NCBI RefSeq assembly: GCF_001279775.1
Contig: NZ_LGDG01000214.1
Coordinates: forward strand, 32,898-96,897
DNA from: Streptomyces sp. MMG1533
GTDB taxonomy: Bacteria > Actinomycetota > Actinomycetes > Streptomycetales > Streptomycetaceae
Reading direction: 5' to 3'
Length of the DNA: 64,000 bases
Shown: in pieces, positions 25,312 to 33,306 of the stretch
How the letters are laid out: each line of letters begins with the position of its first letter
How positions within the stretch are numbered: the stretch's first letter is position 1
Notes under the pieces: generated by a model
Database searches by the model: none
What the model was told of the DNA's origin: nothing
What the model saw: only the letters and a program-made list of their open reading frames with translations
Program-made: the position numbers and the translations under genes

Positions 25312-27351
25312 CTACCCGCCCGCCGGCGCCGCGCGGCACAGCCTCAGCAAGCGTTCGTCCTTCCAGACGTCGTGGCTGCTGTAGCCCCCTGGCAGCGCCA
25401 AGTGGCGTCGGCGCGCGGACAACTCCGACTCCACCAGGTCCCGCAGGGGCGCTCCGGCCGTCCCCATTCCGACGAGACACCCGGCGACCGTGACACGTGT
25501 GTGCGGGCTCTCCGTCCAGACCGTGCGCAGCGCCGGAAGGACGGATTCGGTGTCCCCGGCGATCCGCCACAGGGCGCACGCGGCGGTCGCCCGCTCCCAA
25601 GGGGGACCGGACCGCGTCAGACGCCGCAGTGCCTCCGCCGCGGGGCGCGCCTGTGCCCCCATCCGCGACAGCGCCTCCGCGGCCGACCCGCGACGGAGAG
25701 CCTCCCCGCACGCCAACTCCCGTATCAGAACGGGCAGTACGACCGTCGTGTCCCCCTCCACCTCCCACAACGCACGAGCCGCCGCGCTCGCGTACTCGGT
25801 GTCCAGCAGCCCTCGCAGCACCGGCACCGCCTCCCGCGCGGCGGACCCGAACACGCCCACCGCCCGGACCACGGAGCTCACGTAGGCGTCACCGGAACGA
25901 AGCCCGACAGGCACTCTGCGGACCAGCCGCAGCACCTCCGGCAGGGCCTCTCCGACACCTCCGGACATGTCATCCGGGGCAGCGTCCCCCAGGGCGACCA
26001 GCGCCGACAGCAGGGGCACGGCCCGGGCGGACGTCTCGGGCGAGTCGAGGGGTGTCTCACCGAGCCCGCGCCGCACCGCGGGCAAGAGCGGCGCCGCGTC
26101 CGGGCCCAGATGGCGGACCGCCTGCCCCAGATCACCGGGCACGACCGGCCCGGCCAGTACCTCGGCGAGCATCGGCACCGCCCGGTGATCCCCGCTCCGG
26201 GCAAGGGCCATGAGCGGACCGCCGAGCGTCGGCACCCCGCGCTCCCAGTGCCGTACCCACAGGCCGGGACGGGAGGACACCAGCGCGGCGAGGTCGTCGG
26301 CGGCAGGGGCGGCGAGTTCGAAGAGGTCCGTGAGGACGGACACCGCGGCATCGCGCAACCGGTCCTCCGGCGAGCCCAGTTGAGCCCCGATCAGCGCGAC
26401 GAGCCCTGCACAGTCAGCGCGCCACTCGCGCATCAGCCCCGCCGACATCCACACCGCGTTGCACCGGTCGGTCGCATCCGGGCAGGTCAACTGCCCTTCC
26501 AGGAGGGCGATCCGGTCGTCCACCCGGTCGTCGAGCGCCGTGTGCAGGGTTCGCAGCAGCTGCGAGCCCTCCTCGTCCGAGGGCCGCAGCCGCCGCAGCC
26601 GGCCGACGAGCGAGTCGGTGCCGGGATCCTCGGCCTCCTCCGGCCGCACGGGCCGTCGCGCGGACCGCTCCCTGAGCAGCCTGACGGCGAGAGGGACCAG
26701 GTCGGACGGGAGCCGGTCGGGGGCGCACCCCGCGAGCTGACCGAGCGCGGCGAGCCGCAACCCGGGCCCGTACGGAGCCGCGCTCTGCGCCACCAGCAGT
26801 TCCAGTGCCTCGGCGGCGTGGCCGGGGTGCCGTCGTACGAACAGACCGAGGCTCTCGGCCAGGGCGAGGAGCACCCGGTCGTCCCGCTCCACCGTGATCC
26901 GTTCCCGCAACAGGCCCAGCACCCGGACAGGTTCGTCGCCGAACCGCACGACAGCGCCCGCGGCGGCCCCGCGCACCGCCGCGTCCGTGTCCCCGCTCAG
27001 CCCGGCGAAGACCTCGGCACGGGTGCGGACCGCGGAACCGGCCAACGCGTACGTGCCGTCCGCCGCCCGCCCCTCGCTCTCCCGTCCGATACTCACCAGG
27101 AGTTCGACGATGTCGCCTCGGTCCGGCACCTCCTCGCTGCCCGCGAGCGCGAACAGAAACGGAACGCAGGCGAGCGTCGAGTCGTAGACGTCTCCCTGGT
27201 GGTGCACCGCGCCGTACATCCGGTCCAGTGCGATCTCCCGCTCGGCCGGGTCCGCCGAAGCGAGCCCCCGCAGCCATCCGGGCACGTCCTCCGCACTGCC
27301 GTACGCATGCTGCAGAGAGGTCCAGTCGACCTCGTCGATCCCCGTGAACAC
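25312..27351 (-). CDS. Large HEAT-repeat protein
   Basis: A 679-residue all-helical protein. Repeated units of about 30-40 residues such as AAGAVVRFGDEPVRVLGLLRE and AAEALSRMGAQARPAAEALR mark HEAT/PBS-lyase-like repeats along most of the length. It opens MFTGIDEVDWTSLQHAYGSA, a start shared by a Streptomyces group of unknown role. HEAT solenoids mediate protein-protein contact; no catalytic motif is seen. No signal or membrane segment is evident, so it is cytoplasmic. It starts with GTG and is flanked by a convergent membrane protein gene and, upstream in the same direction, by the acyl-CoA dehydrogenase. Confidence 0.75.
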   Translation of the reverse strand: MFTGIDEVDWTSLQHAYGSAEDVPGWLRGLASADPAEREIALDRMYGAVHHQGDVYDSTLACVPFLFALAGSEEVPDRGDIVELLVSIGRESEGRAADGTYALAGSAVRTRAEVFAGLSGDTDAAVRGAAAGAVVRFGDEPVRVLGLLRERITVERDDRVLLALAESLGLFVRRHPGHAAEALELLVAQSAAPYGPGLRLAALGQLAGCAPDRLPSDLVPLAVRLLRERSARRPVRPEEAEDPGTDSLVGRLRRLRPSDEEGSQLLRTLHTALDDRVDDRIALLEGQLTCPDATDRCNAVWMSAGLMREWRADCAGLVALIGAQLGSPEDRLRDAAVSVLTDLFELAAPAADDLAALVSSRPGLWVRHWERGVPTLGGPLMALARSGDHRAVPMLAEVLAGPVVPGDLGQAVRHLGPDAAPLLPAVRRGLGETPLDSPETSARAVPLLSALVALGDAAPDDMSGGVGEALPEVLRLVRRVPVGLRSGDAYVSSVVRAVGVFGSAAREAVPVLRGLLDTEYASAAARALWEVEGDTTVVLPVLIRELACGEALRRGSAAEALSRMGAQARPAAEALRRLTRSGPPWERATAACALWRIAGDTESVLPALRTVWTESPHTRVTVAGCLVGMGTAGAPLRDLVESELSARRRHLALPGGYSSHDVWKDERLLRLCRAAPAGG

Positions 27352-27471
27352 GTTGTCCTCCCCAGGCGAAGTCCCAACTGATCGTGAGTCTGCACCACGG
27401 CACTGACAACGAAGCGGAATCGCGGGGTGACTGTGTGCGAACCGGCCGAGAAGATTCCTCGGGGCGCAGAC

Positions 27472-29127
27472 TCAGCCGCCGTCGGGCAGTGCTCGGGCCA
27501 GCACCGCGTCCAGGTCGGCGGTGTCGGGAAGCGTGCCGAAGGCGTGTCCCCAGTCGCCCCCGAGCCGGGTCGCGCAGAAGGCGTCGGCGACCGCGGCAGG
27601 AGCGTGCCGGACCAGCAGGGATGCCTGCAGCGTCAGGGCCATCAGCTCCACCAGCCGCCGCGCACCGGCCTCGGAGGTCTGCGCCAACTGCCCCTTCAGC
27701 CGCGTCACGGCCGTGTCCAGGCGGGCGTCCGCCCCCTGCGCCAGGGCGAGTTCGGCGAAGAGGGCCTGAGCGCTGCCGGACTCGCGCCGCAACGCCCGCA
27801 GCACATCCAGCGCGTTGACGTTTCCCGAGCCCTCCCAGATCGACAGCAGAGGAGCCTCGCGGTAGTGGCGGGGCATGCCCGACTCCTCGACGTACCCGTT
27901 GCCCCCGAGGCACTCCAGGGCCTCCGCGGTGAAGGCCGGGCCCCGCTTGGTGACCCAGTACTTGCCGACGGCGGTCGCGATCCGGCGGAACGCCGCCTCG
28001 CCGGTGTCCCCCCGCACCGCACGGTCGGCCGCGCCGGCCAGCCGCAGGGTGAGGGCTGTCGCCGCCTCCGACTCCAGCGCGAGATCGGCCAGGACGTTGC
28101 GCATCAGCGGCTGTTCGAGCAGCCGTGAGCCGAACGCGCTGCGGTGACGCACATGGTGAGCGGCCTCCACGAGCGTCTTGCGCATCAGCGTCGCCGACAT
28201 CATCACGCAGTCCAGCCGGGTGCAGTTGACCATCTCGATGATCGTCTTGACGCCCTGCCCCTCGGGGCCCACCAGCCAGGCGACGGTCCCGTCGAACTCG
28301 GGCTCGGAGGAGGCGTTGGACCGGTTGCCGAGCTTGTCCTTGAGGCGCTGGATGCGGAACGTGTTGCGGCTGCCGTCGGGCAGCACGCGCGGTACGAGGA
28401 AGCACGACAGTCCGTCCGGGGCCTGCGCCAGCACCAGGAACACGTCGCACATCGGCGCCGACGTGAACCACTTGTGTCCGCGCAGCGTGTACACACCCGG
28501 TTCGGCGGTGGGCGTGGCCGCCGTCGTGTTGGTGCGGACGTCGGAGCCACCCTGCTTCTCCGTCATCCCCATCCCCGCCAGCAGACCGCGCTTCTCGGTC
28601 GGCACGCCGAGCTCCGGCTCGTACTCGCGGCCGGTCAGCAGCGGTTCGTAGACCTTCGCGAGCTCCGGCTGCCTGCGCAGCGCGGGGACCGCCGCGTAGG
28701 TCATCGAGGTGGGGCAGCCGTGGCCGGCCTCGGTGTGTCCCCACACCAGCCCGCCCGCGGTGCGGGCGACATGGGCTCCGGTCCGGTCGTCCGCCCAGGG
28801 TGCGCCCGCCAGCCCTGCGCCGACCGCGACCCGCATCAGGTGGTGCCAGCTCGGATGGAACTCGACCTCGTCGACACGGTTGCCGTACCGGTCGTGCGTC
28901 CGCAGTTCGGGCTCATGGCGGTTGGCCAGTTCGGCCCACTCCTGGGCCTGCGCGCCGCCGGCCCTGAGGCCGAGCCGCCGGATGCCCTCCTCGGCCCACT
29001 CGGCGCCCTCCCGGCGCAGCCCCTCGAGGAGGGCGGCGTCCTCGGACGCGTCGTACGGGGCCAGAGGAGGGGGCTGGTTGGTGACGTCGTGCGTGGTGGA
29101 CCGTTCCGGTGCGGGTGTCGAGACCAT
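27472..29127 (-). CDS. Acyl-CoA dehydrogenase, AidB-like
   Basis: A 551-residue flavoprotein of the AidB subgroup of acyl-CoA dehydrogenases, longer than the usual 380-400 residues because of an extra C-terminal four-helix part. Characteristic segments are GMGMTEKQGGSDVRTNT, LRGHKWFTSAPM, ECLGGNGYVEESG and LLSIWEGSGNVNALDVLRAL. AidB-type proteins bind FAD and DNA and are linked to alkylation protection; in actinobacteria, similar proteins also occur with phenylacetate or fatty-acid genes. The ATG at 29127 follows the divergent promoter; the open frame continues far upstream, but that part runs through the PaaX gene and is antisense. Its likely regulator is the adjacent PaaX protein. Confidence 0.88.
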   Translation of the reverse strand: MVSTPAPERSTTHDVTNQPPPLAPYDASEDAALLEGLRREGAEWAEEGIRRLGLRAGGAQAQEWAELANRHEPELRTHDRYGNRVDEVEFHPSWHHLMRVAVGAGLAGAPWADDRTGAHVARTAGGLVWGHTEAGHGCPTSMTYAAVPALRRQPELAKVYEPLLTGREYEPELGVPTEKRGLLAGMGMTEKQGGSDVRTNTTAATPTAEPGVYTLRGHKWFTSAPMCDVFLVLAQAPDGLSCFLVPRVLPDGSRNTFRIQRLKDKLGNRSNASSEPEFDGTVAWLVGPEGQGVKTIIEMVNCTRLDCVMMSATLMRKTLVEAAHHVRHRSAFGSRLLEQPLMRNVLADLALESEAATALTLRLAGAADRAVRGDTGEAAFRRIATAVGKYWVTKRGPAFTAEALECLGGNGYVEESGMPRHYREAPLLSIWEGSGNVNALDVLRALRRESGSAQALFAELALAQGADARLDTAVTRLKGQLAQTSEAGARRLVELMALTLQASLLVRHAPAAVADAFCATRLGGDWGHAFGTLPDTADLDAVLARALPDGG

Positions 29128-29134
29128 ACGGTCA

Positions 29135-29172
29135 TGTTGCACTATCGCTGCGGTTGTAGCAATGATGCAACA
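29135..29172. promoter_or_regulatory. Candidate operator between acyl-CoA dehydrogenase and PaaX genes
   Basis: The perfect 7-base inverted repeat TGTTGCA (29135-29141) and TGCAACA (29166-29172) lies in the 72-base divergent spacer. It is suitably placed for a PaaX-type repressor to control both genes. Confidence 0.5.
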
Positions 29173-29199
29173 AGGAGGGCGGCCGTACAGTACGTGACC

Positions 29200-29961
29200 A
29201 TGCGAAGGAACGTGCGGCTCGACGAGGTCGACCTGCGGCCGTTGTCGGCCCGGTCGGTCGTGCTGAGCCTGCTGCTGGGCGCGCATCCGCCGGAGCTCCC
29301 CGTCAAGGACCTGGTCCGCGCGGTGGAGCCGTTCGGGGTCGGCGGCTCCACGCTGCGGGCCGCGCTCAGCCGGATGGTGGCCGCCGGTGATCTGCGGCGC
29401 ACGGACTCGGTCCACCGCCTCAGCGACCGGCTGCTGGCGCGTCAGCGCCGCCAGGACGACGCCGTACACCCCCGCACGCGCGCGTGGGACGGCGACTGGG
29501 AGATGGTCGTGATCACCGCGACGGGCCGCGGCCCCGCCGAACGCGCCGATCTGCGCGCCCGGTTGGCCGCCCTCAGGCTCGCCGAACTCCGCGAAGGCGT
29601 GTGGCTCCGGCCCGCCAACCTGAGTCGTCCGCTCCCGGACGACCTCGACGAGGTGGCCCAGCACTACAAGGCCCGCCCCGACCGGCCCGCGCCCGGGCTG
29701 GCGGCGAGCCTGTGGCCCCTCGACACCTGGGCGTCCACCGCCCGGGCGCTGCTCGACCACGTCACCCACGTGGCCCGCGCGGACCGGCCCGCGGACCGGC
29801 TCACCGCCTTCGCGGCCGTCGTACGACACCTGCTCGCCGATCCCGTCCTGCCCCCCGAACTGCTGCCGCGGGACTGGCCGGGAACGGACCTGCGCTCCGC
29901 GTACACGGGCTATCAGGGAGAGCTGGCGGACACGGTGCCTCAGCGCGCTCTCGGCGCATGA
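29200..29961 (+). CDS. PaaX-family transcriptional regulator
   Basis: A 253-residue regulator of the PaaX family. Residues 1-85 form the PaaX winged helix, with SARSVVLSLLLGAHPPELPV and GGSTLRAALSRMVAAGDL, and the rest is the PaaX central and C-terminal domain with WDGDWEMVVITATGRGP. PaaX responds to phenylacetyl-CoA or other aryl/acyl-CoAs. Divergent from the acyl-CoA dehydrogenase gene, which it probably represses. The ATG at 29200 is preceded by an in-frame GTG at 29194; AAGGAGG at 29172-29178 is farther upstream than usual, so the exact start is uncertain. Confidence 0.87.
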   Translation: MRRNVRLDEVDLRPLSARSVVLSLLLGAHPPELPVKDLVRAVEPFGVGGSTLRAALSRMVAAGDLRRTDSVHRLSDRLLARQRRQDDAVHPRTRAWDGDWEMVVITATGRGPAERADLRARLAALRLAELREGVWLRPANLSRPLPDDLDEVAQHYKARPDRPAPGLAASLWPLDTWASTARALLDHVTHVARADRPADRLTAFAAVVRHLLADPVLPPELLPRDWPGTDLRSAYTGYQGELADTVPQRALGA

Positions 29962-29964
29962 CAC

Positions 29965-30009
29965 GGCGGCCGTACGAAGCGCCGTGCGGGGACGCTTCGG
30001 ACGGCCGCC
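29965..30009. terminator. Bidirectional hairpin terminator
   Basis: A long interrupted stem pairs GGCGGCCGT with ACGGCCGCC and, after a 2-base internal loop, GAAGCG with CGCTTC, around a loop of about 11 bases. It lies between the convergent PaaX and PL3 pectate lyase genes. Confidence 0.85.
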
Positions 30010-30039
30010 TCACCTACCGTGGGGGGATTACTTGGGGGA

Positions 30040-30843
30040 CTACTTGTAGGTGATGTCGGAACTCGAGTACTTGCAGTAGGTGCCGTCGGGGCCGGAGCCG
30101 TTCGTGGTCGGCTCCGCTCCCGTGTTGTTCCCGATGTACTTCTGGCACGGGACGATCTTCTTGCTGGAGTCCCCGACGATCGTGATGCCCTTCAGGGTCG
30201 CGCTGTCGCCGTAGTTCGTGTTGATGCCGACGAGCTTGCTTCCCGAGTAGGTCGCCTCGATGGTGTTGAGGTTGATCGTCCGCTTGTACTGCGTCGAACA
30301 GTTGCCGCACGAGCGGATGAAGGTGCCGAAGCTCTGCACCGCGAAGTTGGAGACGTTGAGCGTGCCGGCGCCGTTGAACTGGAACACCTTGTCGCTGGCC
30401 GACTTCGCGCCACCGCCCGAGACGGTGTACACGTTGGACGACGAGGAGCCCCGGAACGTCGCCGCGTCCTCGCCGACGTCCTCCCACCAGACGTTCTGCA
30501 GCGTGCAGCTGCCCGCGCAGTGGATGCCGTCCGCCGCGGGCGCGCCGATGATGACGTTCTTCAGGACGGTGCCGGCGGCCAGCGACAGGATCGGGCCCTG
30601 GTCCTCGTCCTGGCTGCCGCTGCCCAGGTCGCCGGTGCCGTAGAGGCGCTTCATCCCGTAGTCCTTGGTGCCGGACAGCGAGATCGTGGAGGAGACGGCC
30701 TGGCTGCCGTTCGCGGTGGGCCAGGTGGCGGCAGTCGCCTGCGGCGCGCCAAGTGTCATGATCATGCCAGCCGAGAGAGCGATTGCGGCCAGCGAGCCGG
30801 TCACTGCACGCCTGCGGGCGCGCGGAGGAGCCGAAGAAGTCAT
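30040..30843 (-). CDS. Secreted pectate lyase, polysaccharide lyase family 3
   Basis: A 267-residue secreted enzyme. The signal peptide has an RRR motif and a hydrophobic core (LAAIALSAGMIMTLG) and ends ATA-AT near residue 38. The mature part is a small right-handed beta-helix of family PL3, with GPILSLAAGTVLKNVIIGAPAADGIHC, CTLQNVWWEDVGEDAATFRG and several paired Cys. PL3 lyases cleave polygalacturonate by calcium-dependent beta-elimination. It lies 32 bases downstream of the PL1 lyase gene in the same direction, so the two are probably co-transcribed for pectin use. Confidence 0.93.
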   Translation of the reverse strand: MTSSAPPRARRRAVTGSLAAIALSAGMIMTLGAPQATAATWPTANGSQAVSSTISLSGTKDYGMKRLYGTGDLGSGSQDEDQGPILSLAAGTVLKNVIIGAPAADGIHCAGSCTLQNVWWEDVGEDAATFRGSSSSNVYTVSGGGAKSASDKVFQFNGAGTLNVSNFAVQSFGTFIRSCGNCSTQYKRTINLNTIEATYSGSKLVGINTNYGDSATLKGITIVGDSSKKIVPCQKYIGNNTGAEPTTNGSGPDGTYCKYSSSDITYK

Positions 30844-30875
30844 GTCCCGATTCCTTCTTCCTGGTTGGGGGGTGG

Positions 30876-31853
30876 TCAGAGCTTTCCGGCGCCCGCGCCG
30901 CTCGTCACCGAGGCGACGACGGAGGAGGCGGGCTCGGCGGTGTAGCTGTACGGAGCGGTGGTGAAGGTGCCGACCTGCGACACCTCGGTGGCGGCTCCAC
31001 CCAGGTCGTTGCCGCGCAGGTTGGCGAATCCGTCGACGTCACTGCTGCGGTTCGTGGTGACCGCGACCTTCGTCGTACGGAAGACGTTGTTCTCGACGAG
31101 CATCTGCGCGCCCATACGGGAGTGCACGGCGGTGTCGGCGCCCTCGACGTAGTTGTCGTAGAAGTGGCCGGTGCCGAAGCGCAGGCTGGGGATGCGCGAG
31201 TAGACGTTGCTGAAGTGGTTGTGGTGGTACGTCACCTTCAGGTGCCCGGTGTCCTCGCTCGCGTTGTTGTCGCTGTGACCGACGAGCGAGCCCTTGAAGT
31301 GGTCCTTGAAGGTGTTCCAGGACACCGTGACGTTGTCGGAGCCGTGGTTGATGTCCAGCAGACCGTCGTAGTAGTCCTTGTCGTGGTCCCGGTCGGCCGA
31401 GAAGGAGTTGTGGTCGATCCACACCTTCGTCGACGCCTGGACGGTCACTCCGTCGGCGGGCGCGAGCGGCTTGCTGATGTTCAGGTTGCGGACGACGACG
31501 TTGGTGACGTTCTTCAGCCGCAGCCCGCCTCCGGTGAACCCGGACGCCGAACCGACGCCCAGCACCGTGGTGTTGGAGCCGATGTCGACCTGACCGCTCA
31601 GCGAGATCAGGCCGTTGACCTTGACGACCTTCGCCGTGTTGCCGGTGACGGCCGTCTTGAAGGCACTCAGTGACGAGACGGTGACCGCAGAGGCGCTGCC
31701 GCCGCCGGTCGTTCCGGCGCCGAACCCGATCGGCGAGCTCTCGGCGGCGCCGGCCGACTGGGGGAGGGCCAGCACGGCGACCGTCGCGAGAGCGGCCGCG
31801 CCGGCTGCCAGTGCTGATCTTTGCGCGTGTGTACGTGGGGGGAGAGTACGCAT
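30876..31853 (-). CDS. Secreted pectate lyase, polysaccharide lyase family 1
   Basis: A 325-residue secreted pectate lyase of family PL1. The signal peptide covers about residues 1-36 (ending SAGA-AE). The beta-helix core shows KVWIDHNSFS, YYDGLLDINHGSDNVTVSWN and the segment VYSRIPSLRFGTGHFYDN, in which Arg is the catalytic base and the Asp residues upstream bind calcium. It degrades polygalacturonan outside the cell. Upstream, at 32006, an AAGCGCTT palindrome may be a LacI-family operator. The GH62 gene is divergent. Confidence 0.95.
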   Translation of the reverse strand: MRTLPPRTHAQRSALAAGAAALATVAVLALPQSAGAAESSPIGFGAGTTGGGSASAVTVSSLSAFKTAVTGNTAKVVKVNGLISLSGQVDIGSNTTVLGVGSASGFTGGGLRLKNVTNVVVRNLNISKPLAPADGVTVQASTKVWIDHNSFSADRDHDKDYYDGLLDINHGSDNVTVSWNTFKDHFKGSLVGHSDNNASEDTGHLKVTYHHNHFSNVYSRIPSLRFGTGHFYDNYVEGADTAVHSRMGAQMLVENNVFRTTKVAVTTNRSSDVDGFANLRGNDLGGAATEVSQVGTFTTAPYSYTAEPASSVVASVTSGAGAGKL

Positions 31854-32002
31854 GCGGGTGCGTCCCTTCAGAGGTGCTTGCGGGTGCCTGGTGGGTCAGG
31901 TACGTGAACGTCGTACGTCATGTTGTTCGCCGCGCGCGTGCAGAGTGGCTGTGTAGGCCTGGGGGAGAGCGGGTCGGTCACACTGCTGAACGGAACGTAG
32001 GG

Positions 32003-32016
32003 GGCAAGCGCTTTCT
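32003..32016. promoter_or_regulatory. LacI-family-like operator (AAGCGCTT)
   Basis: GCAAGCGCTTTCTA (core AAGCGCTT at 32006-32013) resembles the GAAAGCGCTTTC operators of LacI-family sugar regulators. It lies about 150 bases before the PL1 pectate lyase start, where a pectin-responsive repressor could act. Confidence 0.45.
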
Positions 32017-32085
32017 AGTCAACGCTTTGCGCAGAACGCATTCGGTCACTCCTGGTGGGCGGCGCGAGCGAATTCTTTCGTAGCG

Positions 32086-32099
32086 TGGGAGCGCTTCCA
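32086..32099. promoter_or_regulatory. CebR-like operator upstream of GH62
   Basis: TGGGAGCGCTTCCA matches 13 of the 14 bases of the CebR box TGGGAGCGCTCCCA, the operator of the cellobiose/cellotriose-responsive LacI-family repressor in Streptomyces. It lies 61 bases before the arabinofuranosidase start, suggesting that plant-wall oligosaccharides induce the GH62 and CE1 genes. Confidence 0.7.
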
Positions 32100-32160
32100 C
32101 GGCAGCCATGTGCATGCCACGATGCTCGGCGGATGCTTCCCTTCCGTGAGAGGCCGGTCG

Positions 32161-33258
32161 ATGACGACTCCACGTATGCGTACGTACATCAGCGGGCTGG
32201 TGCTCGCGTTACTGGCCGTCGGTATGGCCGCACTGTCGCCCGGCCCGGCCGTAGCGGGCGACTCCGGGGCCGCTCGACCGGACCCGCTGCCCGGCTCCTT
32301 CACCTGGTCCTCGACCGGCCCGCTGATCGCTCCCAAGCCGGACGCCGACCATCCGATCGTCTCGGTGAAGGACCCGACGGTCTTCCGCTACAAGAACCGC
32401 TGGCACGTCTACGCGACCACCGCCGACACCGCCGGCCGGTGGAGTCTGGCGTACACCAGCTTCAAGGACTGGTCCGGGGCGGCGGCCGCTCCGCAGACCT
32501 TCCTGGACGCCAATCCGAACATCGGCGACCGGTACGCCGCGGCGCCCCAGGTGTTCTACTTCGCCCCACAGAAGCTCTGGTACATGGTCTACCAGACGGG
32601 TCCGCCGTCGTACTCCACCACCACCGACCCCTCCAAGCCGGAGAGTTGGAGCGCCCCGCGCTACTTCTTCGACAGCGAGCCCCCCGTCCTCACGGAGAAC
32701 AAGGGCAACGGCTTCTGGCTGGATTTCTGGACCATCTGCGACAAGACCGACTGCCATCTGTTCTTCTCCGACGACAACGGTCACCAGTACCGCTCCCGCA
32801 CCACGCTCGCCGAGTTCCCGAACGGCTTTGGCGACACCGAGATCGTGCTGGCCGAACCCAACCGCTTCGACCTGTTCGAGGCGAGCAACGTCTACCGCCT
32901 CGGCAAGAGCGGCAAGTACCTGATGCTCGTCGAGGCGCTGGCCACCAAGTCCGACTGGCGCCGCTACTTCCGGGCCTGGACGGCCGACAGCCTGGGCGGC
33001 ACATGGACGCCTCTGGCGGACACCGAGGCGAACGCGTTCATCCGGTCCGGCAACGTGACGTTCGCGGAGGGCCGGCCGGCCTGGACGAAGGACTTCAGCC
33101 ACGGCGAGATGCTCCGCGACGGCGTCGACCAGACGCTCACGATCAACCCCTGCCGGCTGCGGTTCCTCTACCAGGGGATGGACCCGGCCGCGAGCGGTGA
33201 CTACTCCCAACTTCCCTGGCGTCTGAGCCTGTTGACCCAGACGAACTCCACCTGCTGA
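32161..33258 (+). CDS. Secreted alpha-L-arabinofuranosidase, glycoside hydrolase family 62
   Basis: A 365-residue secreted enzyme with a signal peptide ending PAVA-GD near residue 33. The catalytic domain is a GH62 five-bladed propeller: the base Asp lies in VSVKDPTVF, a second Asp in CHLFFSDDNG and the acid Glu in LFEASNVYRL. The C-terminus ends RLSLLTQTNSTC. GH62 enzymes remove arabinose side chains from arabinoxylan and expose the backbone to xylanases. No carbohydrate-binding module is present. The ATG at 32161 begins a proper signal; an upstream ATG at 32110 would add a non-signal extension. A CebR-like operator lies upstream and the esterase gene follows by 48 bases. Confidence 0.94.
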   Translation: MTTPRMRTYISGLVLALLAVGMAALSPGPAVAGDSGAARPDPLPGSFTWSSTGPLIAPKPDADHPIVSVKDPTVFRYKNRWHVYATTADTAGRWSLAYTSFKDWSGAAAAPQTFLDANPNIGDRYAAAPQVFYFAPQKLWYMVYQTGPPSYSTTTDPSKPESWSAPRYFFDSEPPVLTENKGNGFWLDFWTICDKTDCHLFFSDDNGHQYRSRTTLAEFPNGFGDTEIVLAEPNRFDLFEASNVYRLGKSGKYLMLVEALATKSDWRRYFRAWTADSLGGTWTPLADTEANAFIRSGNVTFAEGRPAWTKDFSHGEMLRDGVDQTLTINPCRLRFLYQGMDPAASGDYSQLPWRLSLLTQTNSTC

Positions 33259-33306
33259 CATCCGCGCACCACGTCCCCACAGCCGCGACCAGAAAGGGAC
33301 AAGGAC

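Larger units (their letters stand above)
31854..32160. other. Divergent regulatory region between PL1 and GH62 genes
   Basis: A 307-base spacer without a coding frame. It holds an AAGCGCTT palindrome at 32006-32013, on the pectate lyase side, and a CebR-like box at 32086-32099, on the arabinofuranosidase side. The remaining sequence shows nothing I can identify. Confidence 0.7.

Noticed and set aside
29128..29964. Upstream extension of the acyl-CoA dehydrogenase frame
   Set aside because: The extension lies antisense to the PaaX gene and has no family similarity; the ATG at 29127 suits the family.
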